A stretch of 19,896 nucleotides of DNA from NCBI GenBank assembly GCA_005223375.1, contig RXOD01004614.1, positions 1 to 19,896 on the forward strand, written 5' to 3'. Position numbers and translations under genes: made by a program. The notes under the pieces were generated by a model. The model saw only the letters and a list, made by a program, of their open reading frames with translations, was not told the DNA's origin and ran no database searches. Position 1 is the first letter of the stretch. Every line of letters starts with the position of its first letter. Shown here piece after piece: positions 7,580 to 16,969 of this stretch. Source of the stretch: Amoebophrya sp. AT5.2 (lineage: Eukaryota; Sar; Dinophyceae; Syndiniales; Amoebophryaceae).

Positions 7580-8734
7580 CTATTTCGGAAGTTCGTCGCT
7601 GATCCTCCTGTGTACCACTGTTGCATACGGTTGCCGCACACTCATCCGCACAGGCTTTCTCGGGGGGTAGCAGAGTGCTTTTGATGCCGCTGCGCGTGCC
7701 ACCGCTTCTGCGTTCTTCCTGCTGACTTCAAGCCACCTTTCTTGTGCGCTGCCATCGTCCAACGCGACTCTCTCAGCGCTGCAGGCGCAGCTCCTGCTAT
7801 CGTTTCTCCCAGGCTCCTCGCATTCTTTGTGCTGATCCCCTCCGGCGCTCGCGGCACGTGCGCGGGCCTCCAGCTCCTCCGCAGCGGGGAGGCGCAGCAC
7901 GCCGCTGGGCGCAGCCGCTGAGGCGGCGCTGCCGACCTCCGAATTCTCAACGGGTTCGGCTGATTCAGCAGGCTTCGCTATCACGCAAGCGCCGCTGGAT
8001 TGCAAGCAAAATTCATCCTCAGCGTCCTTCGGAGTGGCACTGGCGCCAGCGTAGCTACCGCTACCGCTCAGCACGGAGGAGGAGGATGCAGACGGAGTGC
8101 TAAACGACGCGCAAGTGCTCAGGCCGATGGAGGCCGATTTGCTTGAGCCTCGTGAATCGTCGGAACGCGGAGACCTATCAGAAATCGCCGACCCGTTGTC
8201 CGCATATCCGGTAATACTACTATTTTCCAACAGCACGCGCTTCGATTCGCCAGCGCACTGTAGCAACTGCTTCTTGTTTTCCGCAGCTTTCCTTGGGGAG
8301 CCCCGCTCCGCTTCCCGTTGCAACCTGGCTGTCCCTAGCTGCAACGGCAGCTGCGGCCGATTACTCCCTTCGCGAGCGGTTTCCGCCTCCTCCATCGCTT
8401 CCGTCGTGGCGAGCTGCTGGATGGCAAGCGCGGCGCGTGGCCTGCTGGATCCAGTCACGACGACGGCATTTACGGTAGAGGAAAAACCCCCGCCCGCGAA
8501 AAGAAGGCTCGCCGCGTGCAACAACATGCGATCTAGTATCTGCGCGCTCGTGTAATGTTGTCTGCGCGCTTCCTTCGTAGCGGGTCGAGAGCTTCTGCTC
8601 CGCATGTCGTTGCTACCGTTGCATGATGACCTCGCATAGAAGCTGGCATCGATTCCTCGTATCCTCAAAACGCCTACTGATGCTACTAAGTTTTCCGTGC
8701 GTACTTTGCGGCTGATCGAGATGAAGGTCTTCAA
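7580..8734 (-). CDS. Hypothetical low-complexity, probably secreted protein
   Basis: An uninterrupted minus-strand frame of 384 codons ends at a TGA/TAA-type stop at 7580. The first ATG (8734) gives a basic leader without an obvious targeting signal. An internal ATG at 8527 (residue 70) is followed by a good signal peptide (MLLHAASLLFAGGGFSSTVNA), so I favour that start, giving about 315 residues. The mature part has no recognised domain. It is rich in Ala, Ser, Glu and Arg, with a Gln/Arg/Lys helical stretch (ARLQREAERGSPRKAAENKK), a Ser-rich tract (STPSASSSSVLSGSGS), Glu/Ala segments, and a basic C-terminus (YPPRKPVRMSVRQPY). No intron is needed. It could be a secreted or surface protein; a chance GC-rich frame is possible but unlikely at this length. 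Confidence 0.55.
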   Translation of the reverse strand: MKTFISISRKVRTENLVASVGVLRIRGIDASFYARSSCNGSNDMRSRSSRPATKEARRQHYTSAQILDRMLLHAASLLFAGGGFSSTVNAVVVTGSSRPRAALAIQQLATTEAMEEAETAREGSNRPQLPLQLGTARLQREAERGSPRKAAENKKQLLQCAGESKRVLLENSSITGYADNGSAISDRSPRSDDSRGSSKSASIGLSTCASFSTPSASSSSVLSGSGSYAGASATPKDAEDEFCLQSSGACVIAKPAESAEPVENSEVGSAASAAAPSGVLRLPAAEELEARARAASAGGDQHKECEEPGRNDSRSCACSAERVALDDGSAQERWLEVSRKNAEAVARAAASKALCYPPRKPVRMSVRQPYATVVHRRISDELPK

Positions 8735-9149
8735 TCACGACGCATGCAGAAAGAAAGTGCGTGACTCCTACAGGATTTCGTTTCAGACATTTTCTCAGGA
8801 TCTTCCGCAGAACTTCGTCGGAACCGAAGAAAGACACGAGTGCAACACCGCGCAGCATGATTGGGGGACTTGTGAACCAGCCACAACGAATTCTTCAATG
8901 CTTGAGACCCTGCTCGATGCTTTCTGTGGGGGATCGATCGTTCAGTTCAAGTTTTAAGTTGAGTAGAGTCATGTCTGGCAAGCTCTTGAGTCGCAGCCGC
9001 TCCGGCCTGATGATGATTTCTCTCATCTGCCAAAATCACGTCTACAGCGCACCCGCACGCTTTTTGGTAAGACGCTTATGATGGAAAAGAAGATGGATCG
9101 ATGCTGCGGCATATCGTCCCGAACTCGCATTTTCGCAATGTTCCGCTCT
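8735..9149. other. Spacer between twin polycystin gene and hypothetical gene
   Basis: About 415 nt with no convincing coding frame. It follows the polycystin stop at 9150 and precedes the hypothetical gene on the same strand, so it should hold the polycystin 3' UTR and the next gene's leader. I saw no notable repeat here. Confidence 0.5.
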
Positions 9150-12100
9150 TCATCCCCTCTCCGCTGCTGACATCTTCGCCTGCTTTGCATCCTGCGCCTC
9201 TTGCTCGTCTCGTTTCAGCTTCTTGACCGTCGCCGTGAGGCCCGTGAGGGTGTCTTTCAGCGCCCGCCGCGCACGCTTCTTGTGCCCCAGCTCTGTCGGG
9301 ATTGGCGGGCCCTCTGTGTCGTTGTTTACGACGATCTTCTCCTCCCCGTGCGGTCCTGCGCCGTCCTCGTCGCCCCCTGCCCCGGATTTCGAGCCGCCCT
9401 GCTTCGAGCCGAGTTTGCTCCCCTCTCCCTGGCTGCGCTTTCCGCCCTGGCTGCCAGCGTCGCCGCCCTCCCTGCTGCCCGTGGCGCCCGAAGCGGACCC
9501 CGGTCCCTGACCGCCCGCAAAGCCGCTTATTCGCCCGGGCAAGGATGATGAGCCCCCGCCTCTGTTTGGCGACCCGCCCAGACCGCCCCCCGCGGTCTCG
9601 GCCTCGTCGAAAGCGGTGAGATCCCGCACCAGGACTTCCAGCTGCGCCTTTTCCTTTTCGATCGTCTCCAAGTTCACCTCCAGCGCTTTGATGTAGCGGC
9701 AAATCGTGTACTGGTCCGCCGTCGCCGCGCGCGTCGAAACGTCCGCGGAGTGCCGCACCTCCGCCTCCAGCTGCGCCGCCCGCCGCCGCTCGATGTCGAT
9801 GTCTGCCTGCAGAGCGTCGTACACGCGCTCCACGCGCGTTTTCTTCCTCGACGACGCGCCCGCAGCCCCGCCACCGCCCGGGCCGATCTCCGCCTCCGCC
9901 TCCCCGCCCCCGCCGTCCAAGAACGCTCCGCCGTACTTGTTCACGAACTGCCGCACGAACGTCTTGCTCCACTGCAGCAACTGCGCCACCTTCTCGTCCT
10001 GCATGTGGACCGGGATCAGCTCCCTCAAATTGGTTCCGGCCTGCGCTTTCCCGTCCTCCTCCGTCAGGCCCGTGCCCGACTGGTCCGCCCCGACTCCGCT
10101 CGCCTTGTAGCCCAGTAGGTTCTCGAGATCTTTCCCGGGGCGCTTGCCCTGAGCGATCAGCCTCTTGCGCAAGTTCCCGGCGACCGAATCCACCACTTTT
10201 TTCATCTCCTCAACCACCTTCTTGCGCGACGGCGGCTTCGGCTTGATGGCCGCCTCGGGGTCACGCTGCATCTCGAACTCCTCGTCCCACTCGATGAAGG
10301 TAAAAATCTCCCCCAAGTAGGGCTTGAGTTTCGCCTTCCAGTTGAAGCTGGGGACCTCGTCCGTCTCCGAGACCACAACGATGTACCAGCGGTCCGTAAT
10401 CGCGAAGAACATGTTTAGGAGCACGAAGTGGAACGCGAACAGCATCGGGAACACGAAACACACCGCCATCAACGGGTCGACAGCCTCCAGAGGCTCCCAC
10501 TCGATGTTCCCAATCACAAAGTCCATGCAGTAATACAGGGAGGACAGCGGGTTCGCGAAGGGCTCGAACTGGGAGCCGAAGCTGCGGTAGCCCATGGAGG
10601 TGAAGCCGAGTAAGATGATGAAGAGCCACAAAATGAGGTACACGGTGTCGCCCACGGCGTTCCACAAAGTGGTGTTCAGCTTGATCATACGCGCCGAGGT
10701 GCGGAAGAACTTGAGCATGCGGAGCCCGATCAGCATCGTGTTAATCGCGCTCACCCGCACATACGAAATCGCCGACGTGCTAATGTTTCTGCAGATCTCC
10801 AAAAAGCTAATGAAATTGGTCTGCGTGACCTGGTTGTCTTTCCCGTACTGCGGGTGCGTGGGCGGCAGTTCCGGGCACAGCTTCACCACGCGGTCGGCGC
10901 AGGTGAGCTTGCTGTACTCGGTTTCGAAGTTGTACGCCTGGAGCACGTAGAGCAGGTAGAGCGCCATGCCGCCCAGCGAGATGCAGATGCTGATGGCATC
11001 TAGCAAATTGAAGAGGTCGCCTGTGAAGTGTTCCTTCAGCGACTCCTGCCACTTCTTGTTCTCGAGCAGTCGTTTTTGCGCAACCTCCTCCATGATTTCC
11101 CGGATCTCCTGGACCAAAAAGTACAGTGTTAGCGCGAGGTAGATCCCGCCTGAGATCAGCGTCAGGTAGATGCTGTCGTCGGTTTTCAGCTGCGACGGCA
11201 GGATCTGGAACGCCGTGGCGCGCTTCGACGAGCGCAACCTGCCCCCCGCCTCTACCTCCCACCGCAGCTCGGTGTCGACGACGGTGTCGGCGTGCCCGTT
11301 ATAGGTGGCGAACTCGAGGTCGATCTCCGTTGTGAATCTGTGCAGCAGTTCCTCGTGCTTGAACACCTCCACGACCCTGTGAAACAGGTTCGGGTCCGTG
11401 GGCAGCAGACACTCGAAGCGGTTGTCGTACCCGTCGCCGTCGTCGTTCCGCAGCCGGTAGTAGCAGAAGGGAAACACGTTGCGGTCCTCGCTGCAGAAGG
11501 GGATCTGCGTGGTCGTGGTCGTCACCGCGGACGTAGGGTCCGTGACCACGGGCGGCGCCTCCCCCGGCCGGCAGTTCCCCGTCAGCGCCTTCTGCCGCAA
11601 GCTGACCAACGTGTTCGCGCTCACCGAAACTCCGTTCAGAGAGAAAGTGTACGCCGGGCCACGCAGAATCGTCTGGTTCGCGCTGATCGCCAGCGGGTAG
11701 GAGGATACGCTTTAGACCCGATCCGAAGTCTGCCGATACTGCGGAGCTGCGCGACAAAAATTTTGGGGCGAATGTGAATTGAGCTGCGCTCCCCGATCTA
11801 CTGCCGCACGAGCCTGTGCTGCCGGAAGGTGAAAAAATTCTAGCAGTTGGAATCGACAGACCAGAAGAGCGTAGGCCTAGGCTCTGAGCTGTGTTTTGGC
11901 TCACTGCTTCGACACCACCTCCCATCGCTGGCGGGGCCCTCCCAGGTGCTTGGCTGTCGTGTTGCTAGCCTGCCCGCCCCTGGGCCAGTCTGCTGCTGCT
12001 CCAGAAAAAATTATGCGCACTCCAAGTGTAAGTACGCAGATTTCTCTGTTTATATGTTGGTCAGGTTGTGGTACACCGAGGTTATATATTGTGGGTACTT

Positions 12101-15100
12101 TGGCTCCATCACCATCAGGCGGCCCCAAGCGAACTCCGACTTCAAAAAGCAGTTCCGTCCATTCAGACAGAGTGCCGTCCGCGTGTCCGCCGGCGCGTAG
12201 GGCACCAAACGGCTGCTATCGATCGCCGCCGCCTCGAACATGCTCGGGGGGGTGGGCGTGGTGGTCGGCCCGCCGCCCGCGGGAAGTGGAGTCGCGGTGG
12301 ACGTGGTCGTGGTCGTTGTGGGCAGCGTCACGCCCATCTCCGCCGCGATCTGTGACGCCAGCAGCTGCAGCGCACTGTCGCCGGTCAACGCGGCGGGGTG
12401 GCTCGGGTTGTACTCCGCGGGCTCCAGGTCCTCGCTCTCGGCGATGGAGGAGAAAACCGCCTTCGGCAGCCCCTTCGCGAGCCACTCCTGCGCGTCGGAG
12501 AGCGACTGGATGCCCTCCAGCTGGCGGTACATCACGTTGCCGTCCGCGTACTTTACCGGGTAGGAAACGTTCTGCATCGCGCCGGTGACGGAGGTCTTCA
12601 GCTCGTAGCTCTGCCCCACCTGCACGAAGGCGCTCACGAAGTAGATGTAGCTGAGCGCGAACAGCACGTAGAGAACCACGTCGAGGTTGCTGCTGCCGCC
12701 CTCCCCCTCCTTCTTCTCGTTCAAATACGCCAGCACGGTCTTCTTGGTCTCCACATCCAGCGAGTCCATCTGCACGTGGTCGAAAAACTTGTGGCTCTCG
12801 CCCGGCCGCTGCCGCGGGTCGCCGACTTTGCCGTCGCCGCCGTCGGGGAGGCTCGATTTTATCAAGGGGCCGTCCGCCGCCGCGTGGTCGCCCGCGTGGT
12901 GGCTTCCACCCGATACTTTTGTCGACTTTCCCTCGCCGCCCGCGCTGTCTTGCTTCCCCCCGAGCAGGCTTCCCTCCCCGCTCTTTCCGTTTTCCGCCGC
13001 CGTGCTGGCCATCGACGCCAGCTCCAGCGCGCCCTTCCCCACGCCATCGCCGCCGCCCAAGCACAGCAGCCGCCTCACCCTTCCCAGCAGACTCCCCAAC
13101 ACGCCGCCGCCCTCGCCGTCGCTGTCCTTTTTCTTCATGAACTGCTCGTACTCAAACCGCTTTTGCAGGTCCGCGCACGCCTTGTTGTACGCGTTGTTGA
13201 TAATGGCGTTGAACATCTGGAGGTTGATGAAGAAGAAGAACAGCATGAAGGGAATGAAGAAAAACATGCTCAGACTCGCAGCCTCGACCTCCTTCATCAC
13301 GTCGAAGTTACCCAGCCACATCAGCACGAGGGCGACGATGGTTCGCGGATGGTTCTCGAACGACGGCGAGTACTTCACGAACGCCAGGGTCGCCATGTTC
13401 ACGAACCCCATGAAAATGATGCCGGTGAAGCTCAGGTAGAGAGTTAAAAGGGGGGGGTCTAGCGGCGGGGGCGCCGTTGGTCTCCGGCTCCTCGTTGCGA
13501 GTCGTACAGCGATGGATCGCTTCTCGAGCAAAAGATTTGAAACACTCGCAGCCAGCAAAGACACTGATGAAGCCAGCTGGCTATCAAGCTAGTGTGCGTG
13601 AGCGCTACACCGTTTGCTTTCAATCGTTTTTTGTAGCTGAGTAGCAGCCGGCGAAACTACAGGACCGGAAGAATACAATACCTTTCAAACAGCGCGAAAC
13701 ACGTCACAACAGCAGGACGACCGCAGCAATACGACCCGGAGCCGGAGCGCCTCGCACAACTAGAACCCCGCTCGCATAACACGAAGATGGGCGGGAGCGC
13801 CAGCTGGAGCGTGTAGTCCAGGAGCTCCATGCGTTGCATCGATCCCTTCAAGAACAGGATCACGCGGAGGAAGAGGAACATGCTCGTGATAGCCGCCGCC
13901 CTATCGTACGCCATCTGCGTGTCGACGGTAGTCTCGATCCTCGTCACCGTAACGTCTTCAAGGCTCTTGTACCGAAAGGGGCCCGTCTCGTCGGGGGCAG
14001 TTATGCAAGCGGTCCCGCATCCATACGGAGTGATGAAAGATCGACGAATCTTTATCACCGCTCCTTATTTCCGAGGCGAATCACTATTGCTATCACCTGA
14101 TAGTATAGAAAAAAGAAATCCATTTGCATAGGTGTGTTGCAGCCGGATGTGGATCACCGAATTCGCCCTACTTTACTTGTTAGTTCCTACTTGGGTGTTG
14201 CAGCCAGAGCCGCGGCCGCCGCCTGGGCCGCTACTAGCGCGGTGATCCTAGGGGGCGAATAGCTCCAGAGTTCGAAGGCGGACAGGACTCAGGGAACAAG
14301 CAAACAGACATTACTTAACTCTACCCCTAACACATGTTCGCCCCAGCTGCAGAAGTCCCAGTTAAATAAATTCTCACTCCGTCGGCGGGCAAAATCGTTT
14401 TTCCGACATTAGGCGCCGGGTTCAGAAAGCTCAAGTCTGCGTCCGCCAGACTGCCGCAGTCCGTCGCGGCGCAGAGTTGGTCGAGTTCGATCCTGGCTTT
14501 TTGCCACGTGAAGATCGAGACCAGCACGCCGATCAAAGCGATCAGCTCGATCCAGTTCCACACGTCCCCTAGGAAGCGGATCAGGAAGGTCTGCAGCGAG
14601 TTCCGGTGGAAGCCCTGCTTCAGCTTTTGCAGCAGCGACAGCATGTACACGATCGACGTGGACAGCAGTACTAGGTCCAGCACTTCGTAGAAGTGCTCCC
14701 CGGGCGGTTTGCTCAACAGCAGCGTGTCCACCGAGAGGTCTTTTCGCCCGATGTTGCCCGCCGCGGTGCGCGTGACTGTGACCGCGACGTAGGTGACCGC
14801 GTTCATCTCGCTGTTGTAGGTGACGAAGTCCACCACGTAGGAGCCGGTCTCGCGGGGGATCAGCGCGTCGGCGAAGTGCTTCACCGCGAGCTCCTGGGTG
14901 TACTCCGGGGGCGCCCGTTCCTCGTCGTTCGCGGCGTCGCGCACCAGACGCACGCCGAACTGGGAGACCAAGTAGTGCGACACGGCGGCGAGGTTGCGCT
15001 CGCCGTCGAGGAGGAACTGTTTTTTCACGCTCACCGCGGTCTCGTCGTAGGCCAGGTTGAGGAGCGCGACGTAGCCCCCCGAATCGCGGTACCCGCCCCG

Positions 15101-16008
15101 CGGAGAGTAGTCCCACCGGACGTAAATGTCGGTGTTCGGGGAGATGGCGGAAAAACTCGTGAAGGCCGGCGACGTCGCGCTGGGGCCGGTCTGAGTGAGG
15201 GGTGGATCGATGAAGAAGATGGCGTGGGCTTTATATTTCTCTCACGAGCTGCTTTTTAGAATGGCTGAGTCTGAAAATCATCTTCGCGACAGAAAATCGA
15301 TAAGTACTTTACGCGTACCAGCCCAATCCTTCTCCCGCTCACACCTGCCCGCTCCCGCCCGTCGTAGCTGTAGCTCCCCCAAACCACAGAATCCTGCTCG
15401 TACTCGCTCGACGACTTTTCCGTCGGCTCGAGCTCGAACAGGTTCCACACCTCGGGGTACAACACCTTCGTTCGCTCGTTTTTGTTCGCCACGTACTTGG
15501 GCCGCCGGACCGTAATCCGGATTTGCGGCGGCGAGTCTTTGAACAAGGGCACGATCTGGTTTTTTCCGCGGATGGCAAATTCCTCCGCCCGCGGCAGCCC
15601 CTCGGAAATGAGCGGGAGCAGGGCCGTGAGTAGCCACCGGTGAAAGTCATCGTACGTGCGCACGTCCTTGAAGGTCTTGCGCACGTCCCTCGACCCGCCG
15701 ACAAAAGGCGTTTCTTCCAGCGCGCTCCGGACCGCATCGTTCACCTTGAACCGGTCCGTGACGGATCCGCGCGTGGCGACCAGCACGACGAACAGCAGCG
15801 CGAACAGGAACGCGAGCAGCGCGTGGAGCTTCGAGTCGCGCTTGGACAGTTCGCGTTTTGAGAAGGAATCGTCGCCCAGCAAGCGGTGAAAGTAGATTCT
15901 GCGCCGGTTCACGAAGCGCCAGGGTTCGGCCTTTTCAGGAACCGCATTGTCACCAGCGACGTCGGAGCCAGGAGCCGCCCCCTCACCGCCCGCGTCAGAG
16001 GACGGCAT
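9150..16008 (-). CDS. Twin-unit polycystin-type channel (two PKD channel domains in one chain)
   Basis: Proposed exons: 16008-15313, 15190-14378, 14049-13786, 13447-12075, 11709-9150; about 1,901 residues. Unit 1: TM1 at 61-79, then an extracellular TOP-like domain (WGSYSYDGRER; GGYRDSGGYVALL), TM2 (FYEVLDLVLLSTSIVYML), TM3 (WNWIELIALIGVLVSIF), TM4 (AITSMFLFLRVILFLKGS), TM5, pore helix with LGN at 636-638, and TM6 (FFFIPFMLFFFFINLQMFN). After an approximately 170-residue Gly/Ser/Lys-rich cytoplasmic linker, unit 2 repeats the plan: TM7 near 845-868, a TOP-like domain with a Thr-rich insert, TM8 at 1229-1249, TM9 at 1281-1305, TM10 near 1364-1385, TM11 near 1404-1423, pore with IGN at 1448-1450, TM12 near 1463-1487. 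A coiled coil (about 1675-1752), a Gly/Ser-rich region and a basic tail follow. The family forms Ca2+-permeable cation channels, usually one unit per subunit. An in-frame TAG lies 12 nt upstream of the start. The family call is firm; that both units form one mRNA rests on frame continuity through exon 4. Confidence 0.82.
11710..12074 (-). other. Intron 4 of polycystin gene (GT-AG, 365 nt) with imperfect inverted repeats
   Basis: Donor CTCGGT|GTACCAC (phase 2) and acceptor GTCTAAAG|C join YPQYITS-V to VSSYPLAISANQ. Near the ends, 11729-11766 and the complement of 12001-12041 share TCTGC, TACT, GGAG, TGCGC and AATTTT blocks in the same order, an imperfect inverted repeat of about 40 bp. An alternative donor two bases upstream would change the phase and not fit. 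Confidence 0.65.
13448..13785 (-). other. Intron 3 of polycystin gene, composite inverted repeat, uncertain splice sites
   Basis: The flanking exons must join within the TM4-TM5 linker. Joining LQLALPPI directly to LTLYLSFTGI keeps the spacing of the polycystin family but implies a boundary inside a shared TT (CATCTT/CCCTTTT) rather than GT-AG. A GT-AG reading in phase 2 (donor TTCGT|GTTATG) is possible but inserts about 14 Pro/Arg-rich residues. Inverted repeats flank the intron interior: CTCCGGCTCC at 13482-13491 against GGAGCCGGAG at 13738-13747, with outer blocks GGGGTCTAG (13454-13462) against CTAGAACCCC (13760-13769). Confidence 0.6.
13561..13595. repeat. Cruciform-like palindrome inside polycystin intron 3
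   Basis: A perfect 12-bp palindrome AGCCAGCTGGCT (13571-13582) is nested in further pairing: GAT/ATC (13566-13568 with 13583-13585) and ACACT/AGTGT (13561-13565 with 13591-13595). It lies in the acceptor half of the intron. Confidence 0.8.
14050..14377 (-). other. Intron 2 of polycystin gene (GT-AG, 328 nt)
   Basis: Donor GACGGA|GTGAGAA is a good canonical site, phase 0. The acceptor is taken at GATAAAG|ATTCGTCG, phase 0, because upstream AGs run into an in-frame TAA. The join lies in the poorly conserved loop before TM4, so family alignment does not test it. The interior contains crossing inverted repeats and a direct repeat (14134-14260). Confidence 0.65.
14134..14260. repeat. Crossed inverted repeats and an 11-bp direct repeat in polycystin intron 2
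   Basis: GGATCACCG (14151-14159) pairs with CGGTGATCC (14240-14248), and ATTCGCCC (14161-14168) pairs with GGGCGAAT (14253-14260); the order A-B-A'-B' means the two pairings cross. GTGTTGCAGCC is repeated directly at 14134-14144 and 14195-14205. Confidence 0.8.
15191..15312 (-). other. Intron 1 of polycystin gene (GT-AG, 122 nt)
   Basis: Donor GTACGC|GTAAAGT and acceptor CACCCCTCACTCAG|ACC, both phase 0, join GRRIGLVR to TGPSATSPAF. This is the most classical intron in the window, with a pyrimidine-rich acceptor and no inverted repeat. Confidence 0.85.
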
Positions 16009-16969
16009 CCCGTGAACCTACAGCTGTCAAAGCACTGGTTAGGCCATGCGGCTGGGCACTGTGAAAAGATGGCTTCTTGGAAAGTTAAGTAAGTGCGAGA
16101 AGCTGCGTTTTGGAGGTTGTTGCGGCTTTACGCAAATTGTGTAAGCATTTTGACACGCCTACCCCGCTCCGCCCCCTCTCTCTGTTCGACTCCTTTTTTC
16201 CATGTGTCGTCTCGTTCTTCTCGCCATATTCCATCAAAGTAGGCCTCGCACGGAAATGTTGCGCGTGCCCTCTTAACGCTCCCGCTGCCCTGACGTCGTG
16301 TTTGTTTCTCTGAATGGTCCGCTCGAGAAGCACTTCATCGTGCTTCCTCCACGTCAACGGCTGCCGCTGGCGCCACCGGCTGTGAGAGAGGCATCAAACG
16401 CGTTTTGCAATCCAGTATTCTCCAGCTGTGCAGCCATCCGAAGCAATTTTGGATGACCTTCCATCGGTACCTGTCATTCGCAACCAGTGTAAAAACTTTC
16501 TCCTGTATTCCCGAAGTCAAAAAACTGCCAAACGCCGTCGCGGCAAGCGGCTAACAAAACGTCAAACACGAGTCTGCTTGTACTTGTGCCACATTTTACT
16601 TGTGACTGCAGAAGATTTTCTCTTGATTTAGTACTTTAGTAATTTGAAATGCCGCATGGCGGTGCTAACGCTCAGGCATGGGTCTGTAAGAACGGCTCGT
16701 AGTAGTAGTAATTATGCTCGTGTTCTTTGGCTGGACACAAAAAAAACTTCAGCATCAGCAAGCGCTGCTGTCCACGACCACGATTCGTGCTCGTGCCCTC
16801 TGTTGCTGCTCCACACGTAGCTGCTTCCGATGTTGAGAAGATGGAGCGGTGCGGGGAACTACGCCCCAGCGGCCGTCTTACGACAATATATCTCCCTGCT
16901 TCTGCTCGTCCCCGTACACAAACTGCGCCCAGCCATTGCAAATCTGACGGCGTGCGCAAAAGCTCCTCG
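16009..16969. other. Spacer between lipase stop and polycystin start
   Basis: About 960 nt without a convincing coding frame; it should contain the lipase 3' UTR and the polycystin promoter and leader. On the minus strand CAGCTGTAG|GTTCACGGG lies immediately before the polycystin ATG (16008). That AG could be a splice acceptor for a leader exon or a spliced-leader addition site. No TATA box or notable repeat was seen. Confidence 0.45.

Noticed and set aside
9076..9972. Minus-strand Gly/Arg-rich frame of 298 codons
   Set aside because: It is a shifted reading of the Gly/Ser-rich tail of the polycystin exon; the main frame there has a coiled coil and is continuous with the channel.
11894..11903. 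TTTTGGCTCA, resembling part of the dinoflagellate spliced leader
   Set aside because: Only ten bases match, it is on the strand opposite to all genes, and it lies within an intron, so it is probably chance and not a retro-inserted mRNA.
12398..13447. Plus-strand frame of 349 codons opposite polycystin exon 4
   Set aside because: It is rich in Arg, His and Leu, as expected for the antisense of a GC-rich exon, while the minus strand has clear channel segments.
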